From Undaria pinnatifida (Eukaryota > Sar > Phaeophyceae > Laminariales > Alariaceae), in contig JABAKD010000020.1 of assembly GCA_012845835.1 (NCBI GenBank), positions 20,009,606 to 20,073,605 on the forward strand: DNA of 64,000 nucleotides. The letters are read 5' to 3'. The notes beneath the pieces are model-generated. The model was given only the letters and a program-made list of their open reading frames with translations. It did not search any database and was not told the origin of the DNA. This document shows positions 30,600 through 42,430 of this stretch, one piece after another. The translations under genes and the position numbers were made by a program. Numbering within the stretch: position 1 is the stretch's first letter; the number at the start of each line of letters is the position of its first letter.

Positions 30600-31730
30600 T
30601 ATACACCTCTCCTCAATAGGTTAGGAGCCTCAGAAATAAATACACAATACAAAATACACCTCTGTGCACCCCTTTCGTGCCTCACAAACATCTATTTCAT
30701 CTATTTAATCTATTTCGTCTATTTGATGTAATTCATGTATTTGAAAGCCTTTTTTTAGTGCTTCATCATAACAAAATTAAATCCCACTCTAAACCCAAGG
30801 AGATTTTGAGCGAATTATAAACATGCTTGCTTGAAGACGGGGGCAATTTGTAACCACGCACTCATTCCATTGTTCCATTTCTTCCTCGTGCGTGCTACGG
30901 CGGCAGTGAGGCATAATCAATAACACCTATATTTGGCTGAAGTTTACGTTCTTTCTTTCTTTCTTTCTTTCTTACCGACGGGGCTCCTTCACCTTCGGGT
31001 AAACCCAACAACTCGAAACCGTCGGAGTTTCACGTTTGTAGTATGTAGTATGTAGCATGTATGTATGTTTGTTTTGCAACATGTTTCGTTGCATACCTAT
31101 GCCGTGGCGGGAATGATTGACTGATTGATATTTTTGATTTATTGGTTGGTTGGCTGAATGATTGATTGATTGACTGTTCGGCGAGGAGAAATTTCAATTT
31201 CGTGTACACTATTAATCAATCAGTTTTTGGGTGAGATATAGCAGGTACAGTAGAGCTCCCCTCAAGTCAAGAACCTTGCAGAGAAAAAATGGTGCGCCGC
31301 TACCGTACTATTAGTAGTACTACTGTTACAGCAGTAGTACTGTTACAGTACTATTGTTACAGCAGTAGTCCGGTTACAGCGCTGCTGTTACATGTGCGCC
31401 AAGAAGGAAACCACAAGGGACACCCATAAAACAGGAAAGCTAGACCCCTGGTGCTACCCGTATTGCTGCATGCGTTATCACTCCCGTTCTTTTGTCAAGG
31501 CTGCTTACGGCATTATCAGGGAACGGGTCGTACATAATAGGTTGCACAACGAAAAACACAACTTTGCGAGGGTAGAAAAAGTGTACCTGCGACTCACACT
31601 TTACTGACACTGCTGTGACTCCAAACCACTAAAGCCCACTTTAGCCCGCTTAAGCACTGCACTCCCGATATGGGGACAAAACACAAGGAAGTAGACTAGG
31701 AAATAAGTTAGGAGTTGGAAAAGGGATAAG
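30600..31730. other. no gene recognised
   Basis: Holds a TTTC tract (30949-30974), a phrase CTCGAAACCGTCGGAGTTTC (31013) of the array-flanking repeat family, ATTGATTGATT runs near 31150, and a GTTACAGCAGTAGTAC minisatellite (31310-31390). One frame (31392-31607) is unrecognised. Confidence 0.5.
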
Positions 31731-31734
31731 TGTG

Positions 31735-33180
31735 GAACACTCGGCCCACTGTCACGGTACACCGAGTGGAGGATGCGTGGTTGGCCGGTGTTGGGAAGCG
31801 TGCCCCTCATGGGTTCCGGTGTCTTTATTGGCTCTCCATAGGCTCGCTGGCTAGGTTCAAGGCTTACACATTTTTTTTGCTCTAAATAGAACGCTGAAGG
31901 ACAGGCAGAACAGGGCGAAAGAGGGTAGCGCAGGGTATTGAGATGAGGGGCGTCCTGCTTGTCCCATCATCGTCACCTACATTATCGCCCATCTATGATG
32001 GCCTTGACGTGAGTGTGACATCTAATATCACGTGGTTTCACCTCAACCATGACATGGTTTCACGTTGAATCTAGAAACTATCCTTCTACGGAGAGCACTC
32101 CATTACATTAGGCCACCTTGAATAGTCGTAGATGCAGATCACCTGGCAATCAAAGGACGTCAACAAAACATCCAGAATTGGAAGGGTGTAATTGAGTGCC
32201 CTCCGTAGAAGGATACATAGTTTCTAGATTCGACGTGAAACTATGTCATGGTTGAGGTGAAACCACGTGATATTAGATGTCACACTCACGTCAAGGCCAT
32301 CATAGATGGGCGATAATGTAGGTGGTGATGATGGAACAAGCAGGACGCCCCTCATCTCACTACCCTGCGCTACCCTGCGCTACCCTGCGCTACCCTGTGC
32401 TACCGTACGCCACCCTTCCCTACCCTGTTTAGCCCTGTTATGTCTGTCTTTTAGCATTCTATTTAGGGAAATAATGCATAAGCTTTGAGCCTAGCCAGCG
32501 AGCCATGGAGAGAGAACAACTAAAGACACCGGAACCCACGAGGGGCACGCTTCCCAACACCGACCAATCACGCATCCCCCACTCGGAGTACGGTCACAAT
32601 TGGCGTCGTCGGCAGGACGCAGATGCAGGCGCCGTGGGCGTCACAATTCGACGATATCGTGGGCCGATTGCTACTGGTATACCGTAAATACATAACCCTT
32701 TTTCGAGCTCTCACGGTTGTGAGCTCCACCAAAGGGTTGTATATCTTGTAATAATGAGGCATTTTAGCCTCATTATTACGAGGTGTGGGGGAATCTGTTG
32801 CCTCATTTTCGTTCGTTTCGAATAGCCGCATCTTTGATCCTCTTTCCAATTCTGGATGTTTTGTTGACATCCTTTGATTGCCAGGTGATCTGCATCTACG
32901 ATTATTCAGGGTGGCCGCATGTATTGGAGTGCCCTCCGTGGAAGGATAGTTTCTAGATTCGACGTGAAACTATGTCATGGTTGAGGTGAAAAACCACGTG
33001 ATATTATATGTCACACTCACGTCAAGGCCATCATAGATGGGCGATAATGTAGGTGACGATGATGGGACAAGCAGGACGCCCCTCGTCTCACTACCCTGCG
33101 CTACCCTGCGCTACCCTGCGCTACCCTTCCCTGTCCTGTTTATTTAGCCCTGTTATGTCTGTATTTTAGTATTCTACAAG
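31735..33180. mobile_element. composite foldback element with arms >300 bp
   Basis: The left arm (about 31735-32095) is the inverted complement of the segment at about 32205-32600. The match includes GAGGGGCACGCTTCCCAACA, the CTACCCTGCG tract, TCACGTCAAGGCCATCATAG and GTTTCTAGATTC. The central 32100-32200 block recurs inverted at about 32845-32925. A further partial arm copy in direct orientation ends at about 33180. No ORF of note. It looks like a nested or rearranged non-autonomous DNA transposon. Confidence 0.75.
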
Positions 33181-33186
33181 GACTCC

Positions 33187-33218
33187 GCATGGGCGCCGGC
33201 ATTCGCCGGCGCCCATGC
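33187..33218. other. perfect GC-rich hairpin, 14-bp arms
   Basis: Arms GCATGGGCGCCGGC and GCCGGCGCCCATGC flank a 4-base ATTC loop, at the edge of the foldback composite and just after TTCTACAAGGACTCC. The hairpin at 3566 follows a similar CTACAAGG phrase. Confidence 0.8.
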
Positions 33219-33249
33219 TTCGGGTAGGGCAGGGCAGCACTTCGACAAC

Positions 33250-34000
33250 TTAAGGTGTAGCTGTCTGATTTGGCATGCGTTGAACTTTAAAGTAATGCCA
33301 AGAGTTTAATACGAACATGGGATTATGAAAGTAATGATTTGACAGAAAAAAACGTAATATTATACAACAAAGAAGGCAAGGATAGGCGAAATACACCATG
33401 TTAAATGCGCCGTCAAGTAAAAGTTGGCGTCTATCAAACAAAATTACCGAAAATAGTATTATTGAGAACCTGCGTCGCCTCTAGGTGAAACGAAAGAGGC
33501 CTTGGCATTAATGAAGAGACTGCACTGCTGTCCCCGTGGCAATGGAGATTTGAAGTCGACAGGATGCAAAGTCGGTTTGCATCAAACGTCGACATGGGGC
33601 CATGTCAGCCGGCGAGGTTTTGGGAGAAGATTGCTTTGTTTGTTACGTGAAGGCTGTCGCATTGATTGGTCTGCGTGGTTGCGGGCGAGGAGAAAAACGA
33701 AGAAGAGGAGGGCGATCTCTCGTTGCGTCGGCGTTGTCTAAGATAGGTGCGGGGGTGGCTTTGCTCGTACGGGAGGTTGGCGTAGCGCTTCTTCTCTGTT
33801 TTTTCTCGAGAAGGCGGGATATGTGTGTCTGCTATCTTTGCTTCGTGGGTGCTTTCACGTTGTCGAAATCGGACGCGTCCCCTCAATACATAATATCCGG
33901 AGTGTCTCTACCATGACGACTGCTGATGATGGTGCCGTGCGTATTTCCCCAGAGACTGACATATTATTTTCTGGTGGAAATAATCATACCTAGTATACCT
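33250..34000. other. no gene recognised
   Basis: Overlapping open frames on both strands (33502-33916) with Arg/Gly-rich or hydrophobic translations. None resembles a known family, and none has splice context I can defend. Confidence 0.4.
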
Positions 34001-34012
34001 TTCTTTGCAACA

Positions 34013-34191
34013 TTTTTTTTTCTTCATCCCATTTATCATCCCCGCACCATTCTCGTGCTCCCTCCCAGTAGTAAATCAGATCCGGGGTCACATAGCGGGC
34101 CCTCCTCCTCCCTCCCCACTTCATCACATGCCTTCATTTTTACCGCGAGGAGAATCGAGAATTTTCTTCCCTCGTCGACTCGCGTCGAATT
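34013..34191 (-). mobile_element. SINE-like retroposon, copy 3
   Basis: Minus-strand copy of the family at 22264 and 56141. It starts ATTCGACGCGAGTCGACGAG on the minus strand and ends in an A-run (T-run at 34013-34021 on plus). Confidence 0.6.
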
Positions 34192-34349
34192 GTACCTAGC
34201 AGGCGCTCTCAGCAGTTGATCTCTTTTTTTGATTGCATTTTTGCAAATTAAGTCAAATTTCATCGTGGTGGGTGTCGAACTCAAGGACAACCAAACGTTA
34301 GTAGTATTCGAAGGTAAAAGCATTAGACCACCGGGGCAGCCGGCTGACA

Positions 34350-35530
34350 ATTGATTAAAACAAAACAGGATCTTTGCATAGATATTACATTCCCTCCCCC
34401 ATATTGTATGATATTACGATGGTTGACGCGATATGTATAGAATAAAGCGCCAAATACCTAAATACTCCGTATCAGCCTACGCGGAGTTTTTGATATCATG
34501 AACAACGAACGATCGCGACGGCAGAGCACGGCAAAGCATAGCGCTTCGCTCTGCTGAGCTAGCGCTGCGCTGCGGTGCGCTGCTGAGCTGAGCCGCAGGG
34601 CACTGCACGGCGCTTCGTTGCTGTAAGCTACAGCGCTGCGATGGAGTGCTGGGCGGTGTGGAGCTGATGAGCCAAGCCCAGATCTCAGCCGATGAAGCTT
34701 CGCCTATTACAAAACAAATGGTGGTAAACAAAGAAAAGCTAAAGCTGGACCGTTCCGCAACTAATGCACAGGCGGCAAATCAGCGGCAAATCAACTTACT
34801 AGACAAATAAAAAAAGAAAAAATCGCGAAAAGGTTCAAAATCGTGTTGGCAGAAAAACCAAAATTGCAGGAAGCAGCTGAAAGGTCAAGAAACAGGCAAT
34901 ATTTCAGTTGTTGTTGTTCTCACATTAACTCGCACAATCCAGTCCGTGGTCACAGGACTGGTTCCAGTCACTCTGGAGCAGAGGAATACCCTAGGGAAAA
35001 ACACAAACAACCCAAGGTGGTACACGCATAAATCACAGCTGACGCAATTCATGCCTCCACCAGAAACATATAAAAGTGAAATCGGGAGTCAGTATACGAT
35101 GTGCCAGGTCCATACCGGTGCATACGTCTCATTACTCGCGCCTGGGAAAACCGACTATACCGCTTGCCACCCAAAAGACTACCACGTATATATCACACGT
35201 AGTATCTATCACTACGCATACGCACAACAGACGCAAGTCAACTGGAAAAAAGAAACAAAGAACAAAGAAAAGAAAGGAAAGGAAATGGGTGCATGGGGCC
35301 AAGAAAAAGAAAATTATTTTTTTTTTGGGGGGTCTACTGGCGAGGCTGCCACCAGAACGGGATGTCACATGTCACGTGATCTTTCGACGGTCTACAGCAG
35401 TAGTACTACGAACGACTTCCGATACACCCACCGAAGCACGGACTACCGGCCAATTACGCGATCGACAGCTGGCCGTGGTTGTCACGTGTCTCTGTGTTGG
35501 GGGCCCCTGCCCTGCCTCTTGTTGGCTCTT
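34350..35530. other. no gene recognised
   Basis: Includes a GCTGAGCTGCGCTGC-like degenerate tract (34550-34670) and an A/G-rich block (35240-35330). Frames at 34946-35633 overlap in two registers and carry no recognisable domain. Confidence 0.4.
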
Positions 35531-35531
35531 G

Positions 35532-36441
35532 AGAGTGATGCGTGTACGACTAAACTTGCCAACGGCACTCGCACTGCACTTTGAGCTATCTGCTGTAGTT
35601 CTGGTTGCTACTTGTTGCTGCATTATGTGCTAGACGTTTCGCCCTTCGGCTACTGCTGCTACACCTGCTGTTGTGTGTTTGCCAATGTCGTCAGTTGGCG
35701 TTCATGCTCGTCGTACATACTGCTGTTCTCACCGAGTACGTGCGGGTTTCCTCGTACCTCAACCGTACGACGACAAGCTCAAAACAGAAGGGAGGTGACA
35801 TGAAATGGCATGGACAATGGCCACATAGAAGCGAGCACAGTGGGATAGTTCGCTGCGAATCAACCGCACTCGTTCATGCCTACAGCAGAGGCTGGCTGGA
35901 GTGTGAGCGGCCGTGCTAAAGCCAGGGCCAAAGGCCGAAGAGACGGCTCTACCTGCTTTGTTTTGTCTCGAAATTCTGTTATATATTGGACAGAGTGATT
36001 CGTGTACGACTAAACTTGCCAACGGCACTCGCACTGCACTTTGAGCTATCTGCTGTGGTTCTGGTTGCTACTTGTTGCTGCATTATGTGCTAGACGTTTC
36101 GCCCTTCGGCTACTGCTGCTACACCTGCTGTTTTGTGCTTGCCAATGCCGTCAGTTGGCGTTCATGCTCGTCGTACATACTGCTGTTCTCACCGAGTACG
36201 TACGGGTTTCCTCGTACCTCAACCGTACGACGACGAGCTCAAAACAGAAGGAAGGTGACATGAAATGGCATGGACAATGGCCACATAGAAGCGAGCACAG
36301 CGGGATAGTTCGCTGCGAATCAACCGCATTTGTTCATGCCTACAGCAGAGGCTGGCTGGAGTGTGAGCGGCCGTGCTAAAGCCAGGGCCAAAGGCCGAAG
36401 AGACGGCTCTACCTGCTTTGTTTTGTCTCGAAATTCTGTTA
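35532..36441 (+). repeat. 460-bp tandem duplication (two copies)
   Basis: Copy 1 is 35532-35991 and copy 2 is 35992-36441, starting AGAGTGAT and ending GAAATTCTGTTA. Each copy keeps the same frame (35605-35919; 36065-36379) beginning M-L-L-V-A-A-L-C-A-R-R-F and ending L-E-C-E-R-P-C. Of about ten base differences in that frame, roughly half change an amino acid, as expected of neutral drift. I therefore do not call a gene. Confidence 0.9.
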
Positions 36442-37045
36442 CGTGGAAGTATCATGATTTGGGAGTTATTTTGTCACGAAACGTCTTGCCGTCGGTAATT
36501 TGTGTCACGAAGTTGTTGGATATCGTCGGTAAGTTGTGTCACGTTTTATTAGGTGAACCCACACTAAAAAATTGAATTTCCAGCTGGCAAAACGAGCAGA
36601 AACAAAAGCAATAAAATGCCGAGCAAGAAACCAAACGAACTAGTAAGAAAGTACAGCAAAGAAACTAACGCTCGAGAGTATGCCACCGCAAAATTCCAAA
36701 CATTATCACGTACCGTTTGGAAATGATGCGAATTTTGTAAATCATTCAGGCGTTGCAGCCATTAAGATTCAACAATTTTTCCAAAATTCCTCCTCGACAC
36801 TCGCTCGTCTCGCTCGGCACCCGTCCGCGTTCACGTCGATGTGCGGAACGGACACGGCAGGGCGAGGGGCGTTGGAGCCGCCCCCCGAAGGCGGCGCTCG
36901 AACCAAGCCATATTCGACCGAGAATTCCAGTTCCGCGAATCGCATACTTAGGCCGAGACGAAAAACTCCTGACCAAAGTCCATGACACCAAGGAATGACT
37001 CGATATTCAAGGAATGACTTTATATATATTTATGTAGGGAAACTA

Positions 37046-37340
37046 TGCATAGGCTTTGACTCCAGCGAGCCATGACGAGAGACCAACCAAAGACACCGGA
37101 ACCCATGAGGGGCACGCTTCCCAACACCGACCAACCACGCATCCCCCACTCGGGGTACGGTCACAAAGGGGATCGAAGATGCGGCTATTCCAATCAAACG
37201 AAAATGAGGGTATAGATTCCCCCACAACTCGTAATAATGAGGCTAAAATGCCTCATTGCAAGATATACAACCCTTTGATGGAGCTCACGACCGTGAGAGC
37301 TCGAAAAAGGGCTATGTACCTACGGTATACCAGTAGCAAT
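37046..37340 (+). repeat. dispersed repeat related to the 31735-33180 composite
   Basis: Repeats GACACCGGAACCCATGAGGG, CACGCATCCCCCACTCGG, AAGATGCGGCTATTC and TAATGAGGCTAAAATGCCTC. These occur in the plus-strand arm at 32490-32600 and, inverted, at 32660-32870. Here the two parts are adjacent, suggesting a less rearranged copy. Confidence 0.7.
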
Positions 37341-37344
37341 CGGC

Positions 37345-37972
37345 CTACGAAGACACGAAGGGCGAGGCAGCCGAGCGCAAGGATGCGAAGGGAGACACGC
37401 GAGGAAGGTATAGACACGGAAACAATGCCAGAAGGAAAGAAGGAAACACGTGTCGCGCTGTGAAGGCCAGGGCCTTGATTGGCAGCGCACGTTTTCCCTT
37501 GCTTGACATGCCTCCTTGGATACACATATTGATCAAGGCGGCAGGTGCCCGTTCCACAACAGATAACATGGGGGACGCATCGGACATCTCACGATCTATG
37601 TCATGTATATATCAATAGATCATATAGATCATGTATCTGTGGAAACGCTATGTTGTGTAGGATCTGTGTCGTACAAATCCTAATCCTTCAACCAGGAAAT
37701 AAATATCATTAAATGGGCTAATCGCGGAGGTCACACGGCGTCCACCTGGCAACACGATAATCTATAGACCATGCCCAAGGCTACACGGTAGAGAGGGCAC
37801 CTCCGTTTGTACTGCCTAGTTTGAGCGACTCACACACACGCGTGACTCTCTGTATGCCTCACAAAATAACTTTTTTAGGCGGTTGGTTTGGCGCAGCGTA
37901 GCTAACCATTCCGTTGCGGATTCACAGGGGAGTCACTCGCGCGAGTGAATCCGAGTCACTGCACAAATAGGC
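37345..37972. other. no gene recognised
   Basis: Ordinary sequence up to the copia element, with a GATCATATAGATCATG motif near 37615. Confidence 0.4.
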
Positions 37973-38273
37973 TGTTGATTGTATGCTTGGATATGATACG
38001 GATATGATGACGGTTGAGTATAGTAGGGGTTTCAGTGATAGGTTGGCTACGTCGTAGCGGTATATCGTGATGGTGAAATTATTTTGGCTATTTCGCCGTC
38101 TCTCCTCGTTGTGATTCTTCTATCGAGTGACGTCTTCTTCTCTCCACGATGTGCCTTGGCTAGGAGCAACGTAATATATAGACTGTACGTATTTTACTTG
38201 TCTTCATGCCGGTGACTCAACTACTCCACTATTGTCACCTCAGCAGTAAGCCCTCTACGCTTCGTAGGGATCA
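37973..38273 (+). repeat. copia 5' LTR
   Basis: Begins TGTTGATTGTATGCTTGG and ends near CTTCGTAGGGATCA. It matches the right LTR throughout, with scattered substitutions and small indels, so the insertion is not recent. Confidence 0.9.
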
Positions 38274-38386
38274 ACAAGCACGATACTTTGGGTTGCTGCC
38301 TGAGGCATGGGGCAAGGACACCCCATCACCTGGGCCGGGTTTGTCAGAGGCGCAGATGCCCCCGGAAGACGGGAGGTATGGTATAA

Positions 38387-38740
38387 GCCGGCATCGGTGC
38401 CGTCAAGGACGTCACTGGGTCCGGCACAAACGTCACAGGTGACGTCAAGGACATCACCGGAGCCGTCACGGGTCAAGTCAAGGGCGTCATCGGTGCCGTC
38501 ACAACCATCACCTGTTCCGTCAAGGACGTCACCAGTGCCGTCACAGACGTCACCGGTGCCGTCAAGGGCGTCACCGGAGTCGGCACAGCCGTCACCGGTG
38601 TGGACGTCAGGGACGTCACCGGGGCCGGCACAGCCGTCGCTGGTGCCGTCAAGGGCGTTACCAGGCCTGGCACAGCCGACACAGTCGCAGTAGTCGTCGC
38701 CGCTGTCACACCAGGAACAGCACCAGCACCCGACTCTTAG
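38387..38740 (+). repeat. ~18-bp repeat GTCACCGGTGCCGTCAAG inside the copia element
   Basis: About fifteen imperfect units of GTCAAGGACGTCACCGGT type. All three plus frames and one minus frame are largely open. The frame from 38387 to the TAG at 38738-38740 (117 codons, no ATG) reads as D-V-T-G-A-V-K-G-V-T-G repeats, a regular amphipathic pattern. Another frame from 38307 reads S-P-V-P-S-R-T. Nothing shows which, if any, is translated. Confidence 0.8.
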
Positions 38741-38920
38741 TCATCAATTCCCCCGAGGACTGATTGACTATTTTTCAGGAGCTGGTGATGGTGGCGAGTC
38801 GCAAAAACTTGCGCAGACTGCTCGCAACCAGGCAGGAATTGACAGACCGCAGACTGTGAATGACAGAGAGTAGCTCAACTAGGACGCACCAGGGGGCAAA
38901 CCGCGCGCAATCAGGGGGGT

Positions 38921-40560
38921 ATGCAACATGGACTGTTGCCTTTGATGGCTGCGCGGGAGGGTATTGGTCATGTACTGTACCATCAAGCCCCACCTCACAA
39001 GAACCCTCCCCTACCCTCGCGCCCGGTGAGTGAGCTCTTGACGCCGAGCTCGTACTCGGAAGCGCTCACCGACGAGTATGCTGATCTCTGGATTCAGGCG
39101 ATGGAAAAAGAATATGGTGGCCTGGAGAACGCGGGTAATTTCGGTGAGATTTAGCAACCAAACGGCCTGAATGTTTTTTCGGCGAAGTGGGTGTACGGTT
39201 GGAAATCGAATGAGATTGGTTTTGCGACCAGGGCTAAGGCGAGGTTGGTAGCGAGGGGTTGCGGGCAGCGTGAAGGTATCGATCTCTTTGAGACATTTGC
39301 CCCGACGCCTACGGCGTCCTGCATCCGCTTGTTGGGTGACATTGCTTGCGAGTTGGATTTGGATCCTTGTCATTTCGATGCAGAGCAGGCTTTTGTTCAG
39401 TCAAAGCTAGACGAAGATGCTTTTATGCGGTTGCCCCGGGGTTGTGGTGTCTGGTAAGGTAGTACGCTTGAACCGCAGTTTCTACGGCTTGAAGCAAGCG
39501 TCGAGATCGTTGCACAACCACTTGCTATAGCACATGAAGAGTCTTGGTTTTGAGCAGAGTCTAGCAGACGCATGTGTCTTGCGCTTGGTCGAGTCTGGAA
39601 CTGTCTCCATAGCAACAGTAGCTCATGTGGACGATATCTTCGCAGTAGGACGGAAGGCTAGATGCGATCAATTCTGCGAAGACTTGAACCGCTTAGTGCC
39701 GATTAACAACCTTTGCGAGCTAAGGTGGTATGCTGGCTGCCGGTATTTTAGAGATGGGGATGCTGGCACTTTGACGATCTCGCAGCAAGCTTTCGCTGCA
39801 AACACAGATCTTTGAAGTTCGGCGTTAATTCGGGTAGGAGAAACCCGCTTGAAAAGGGCCTTAAACTCGAAGAGTTCGATGCGACTGAACCCGAGGGCGA
39901 CTGGCCTTTCCGCGAACTGGTAGGGTGCTTGATGTGGCTTGCCAATCAGACACGTCCGGATATTGCGAACGCAGTTAGAGCGGTAGCCAGGTACACCAAC
40001 TCGCCCAGGGAGATACACTGGAAGACGGCGGTTGGCATTTTCGAGTATGTTTTTTTTACGAGTGATTTTGGCATTACTTTTCAGAGAGGCAGTGGACTGG
40101 AGCTGGTTGCGTATGCGGATGCAGACTATGCCAGCAAGGCCACTGATAGGAGGTCGGTTTCCGGTGGGGCTATCATGTGCGCAAGGGCATGCGTGTGCTG
40201 CTTTTCGAGGACTCAAAAGTGCGTGACGCTTTCGACCACAGAAGCCGAGTACGTAGCACTGGCAGACACCATCAAGGAGGGGATTTTTGTTGCGGTACGT
40301 CTGGAGTTTTATTTTGCCTGGTCTTGGTTCTGCATACATCACGGTTTTTGAGGACAACAAGGGGACAAGGCACCTGGCTCATAACCCGGTGTGCGCGTCG
40401 AATTCGAAACACATCGACATTATTAGACACCACTTCCTACGAGAGCTTGTATTCAGGGGAGAGTTTGACATTGCCGCCTTAGAGTCTGAGCAGCAACACG
40501 CAGACTTCCTGACGAAGGCACTCGCGGGTCCAGTTTTTCGTTTCACCGGAATTTTGTTAT
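38921..40560 (+). pseudogene. copia pol remnant: reverse transcriptase and RNase H
   Basis: In order: A-L-T-D-E-Y-A-D-L-W-I-Q-A-M-E-K-E-Y (the usual start of copia RT), K-W-V-Y-G-W-K, and K-A-R-L-V-A-R-G. The active-site strand A-H-V-D-D-I-F-A-V (about 39630) follows, then T-R-P-D-I-A-N-A-V, Y-A-D-A-D-Y-A (RNase H) and T-T-E-A-E-Y-V-A-L. The tail is H-I-D-I-I-R-H-H and A-D-F-L-T-K-A-L. Damage includes a TAG at 39152, a frameshift near 39448, a TAG near 39527, a frameshift near 39813 and another near 40290. The element cannot make an intact polymerase. Confidence 0.93.
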
Positions 40561-40642
40561 GAACATTTTGATTTCGGGAGAATGGTAGATTATCTCATGA
40601 TTTAGTACGCTAGGTTCGCTGTTGCTACTGTTTAACAATGAT

Positions 40643-41056
40643 ATATGAGGTTTTTGGGACTTGGGGACGGCAACGGTTTTTGGTAAACTACCCGGGGTCA
40701 TACCTGCGTAATCAGTCTATGGTTTTCTCAACTAGCCCCGTAATGAGACCCAGCTGAGCCAAATCGTTTAGTTTTATCCTGCAAGGCGGGGTCACGCCCA
40801 CCTGTTACCGCTTGTGTGGGGCGGGATTCGCTTGATTTGATACGGAGTATATTATGAGCTGGAAGTATGAGATTTTCGGAACTTGGGGACGGCAACGGTT
40901 TTTGGTAAACTATCCGGGGTCATACCTGCGTAATCAGTCTATGGTTTTCTCAACTAGCCCCGTGAGAACCAGCTGAGCCAAACCGTTTAGTTTTCATCCT
41001 GCAAGGAGGGGTCACGCCCACCTGTTACCGCTTGTGCGGGGTAGGATTCGCTTGAC
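40643..41056. repeat. ~200-bp direct duplication inside the copia element
   Basis: Copies 40643-40838 and 40866-41056 share CTTGGGGACGGCAACGG, GGTCATACCTGCGTAATC and CACGCCCACCTGTTACCGC. It lies between the RNase H end and the 3' LTR. Confidence 0.9.
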
Positions 41057-41081
41057 CACTTAAGAGGATTATGGCTCGTTA

Positions 41082-41156
41082 AGTAGGAAAAAGGTCTCAA
41101 ACTCGACGAGTTCGATACGTCTGAACCCGAGGGCGACTAACTTTTTCGCGAGCTGA
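41082..41156 (+). repeat. displaced second copy of an RT segment
   Basis: Matches 39850-39922 of the pol remnant: CTCGACGAGTTCGATACG, CTGAACCCGAGGGCGACT and TTTCGCGAGCTG. The copy is out of frame and carries extra changes. Confidence 0.85.
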
Positions 41157-41822
41157 TTTGAATTGTTTCTTGACGGATTATTCTGCATATATTAGCTGGA
41201 TTTTGGTACTTTTAAGAGTGCATGGTATTTAGGGAGGCAAGTAACTGTTTCTTGACTTTTGAAATAATACTTCTTCGCGATTGGGTTTTTTAGTATGTCA
41301 TCATTTTGCTCTGGATTTGAGCATTTGGAATCTGAATGGATTTTTATTATGTACCCAGCCGGGAGGCATTCGTCTAATTCGAAAGTGAGTTTTGAGACTG
41401 CTGTACGATCACACTTGTTGGCACCCCTATTCTTGGCACCCCTATTCCATGGAGCTGACAACCGTTTTATGAGGAAGGCTGAGTGCTGATTATAAGGCCG
41501 ATGTTTGGGGTTTTTGGATTTTTGGAACTTGGATTTCAGTTTTGAGTTTCCGGTCTATGGACTTCGGATTTGAGTTTTTGTTTTTGGACTTGAGATTTTA
41601 CGACTTAGATCTTAGGTTCGTGAAGTTTGATGTTGGATACTGTCCCTGAATTGTATCTCTAGATTTATGGAGTGCTTTTCAAGGACTATTGTGTTGCAAT
41701 CTTTCTTTCTTGTCACAGTAGTACTGGGAGGATATTGATTGATCGTATTTTTCATTGAATCGTTTTACCCTGATGATATGACAACGTAGAATCATGCCGT
41801 ATCATTTACGAAGCAGGGAGGC

Positions 41823-42115
41823 TGTTGATTGTATGCTTGGATATGATACGGACAAGATGACGGTTGAGTATAGCAGGGGTTTCCAGTGATAGGTTGGCTA
41901 CATCGTAGCGGTATATCGGGATGGTGGAATGATTTTGGCTATTTCGCCGTCTCTCCTCGTTGTGCTTCTTCTACCGAGTGAGTCTTCTCTCCACGATGTG
42001 CCTTGGCTTGGAGCAACGTAATATATATACGTATTTCACTTGTCTTCATACCGGTGACTCCACTACCCCACTATTGTCAGCTCAACGGGTAAGCCCTCTG
42101 CGCTTCGTAGGGATA
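41823..42115 (+). repeat. copia 3' LTR
   Basis: Begins TGTTGATTGTATGCTTGG after a purine tract and ends near CTTCGTAGGGATAA. Confidence 0.9.
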
Positions 42116-42329
42116 AAAGAAACATACCCCCCCCGAAAAAAACAAAAAACAACAACATAATAACATCAACATAACATTGGCCATTTTTCGGTATACCTTG
42201 GGCGTGAGATAATTCAACGGGTTGCACTTTCATTTTCTAAGAAAAACGCAATTCTTAGGGTGGGATATCGAGTAGTATTAATACTAGTAGTTGATGATTA
42301 TGTCAGGATTTGATAGTTGATGATGTGAG

Positions 42330-42430
42330 GATTTGATTTGATAGTTGATGATGATGATGGTTGATTGATGGTTGATGATGATGATAATGATGATGATGAC
42401 GACGACGATGATGATGATGATGATGAATGA
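42330..42430. repeat. GATGAT microsatellite
   Basis: GAT-rich triplet run. The poly-His minus-strand frame across it is an artefact. Confidence 0.9.

Larger units (their letters stand above)
37973..42115 (+). mobile_element. decayed Ty1/copia LTR retrotransposon
   Basis: Two LTRs of about 300 bp (37973-38273 and 41823-42115) flank about 3.5 kb holding copia-type RT and RNase H. The right LTR follows the purine tract AAGCAGGGAGG. Gag, protease and integrase are not recognisable. In their place is a GC-rich tandem repeat (38390-38740). Downstream of RNase H is a 200-bp tandem duplication and a stray second copy of an RT segment. No target-site duplication was found. Confidence 0.9.

Noticed and set aside
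34265-34345. tRNA or tRNA-derived SINE head on the minus strand (TGGTCTAATGC and GAGTTCGACACC boxes)
   Set aside because: Boxes are suggestive, but the T-stem pairs poorly and no acceptor stem closes. It is not contiguous with the SINE-like body at 34013-34191.
37968-42125. Target-site duplication of the copia element
   Set aside because: Bases outside the two LTRs (ATAGGC on the left, AAAGAAAC on the right) do not match, so no duplication is claimed.
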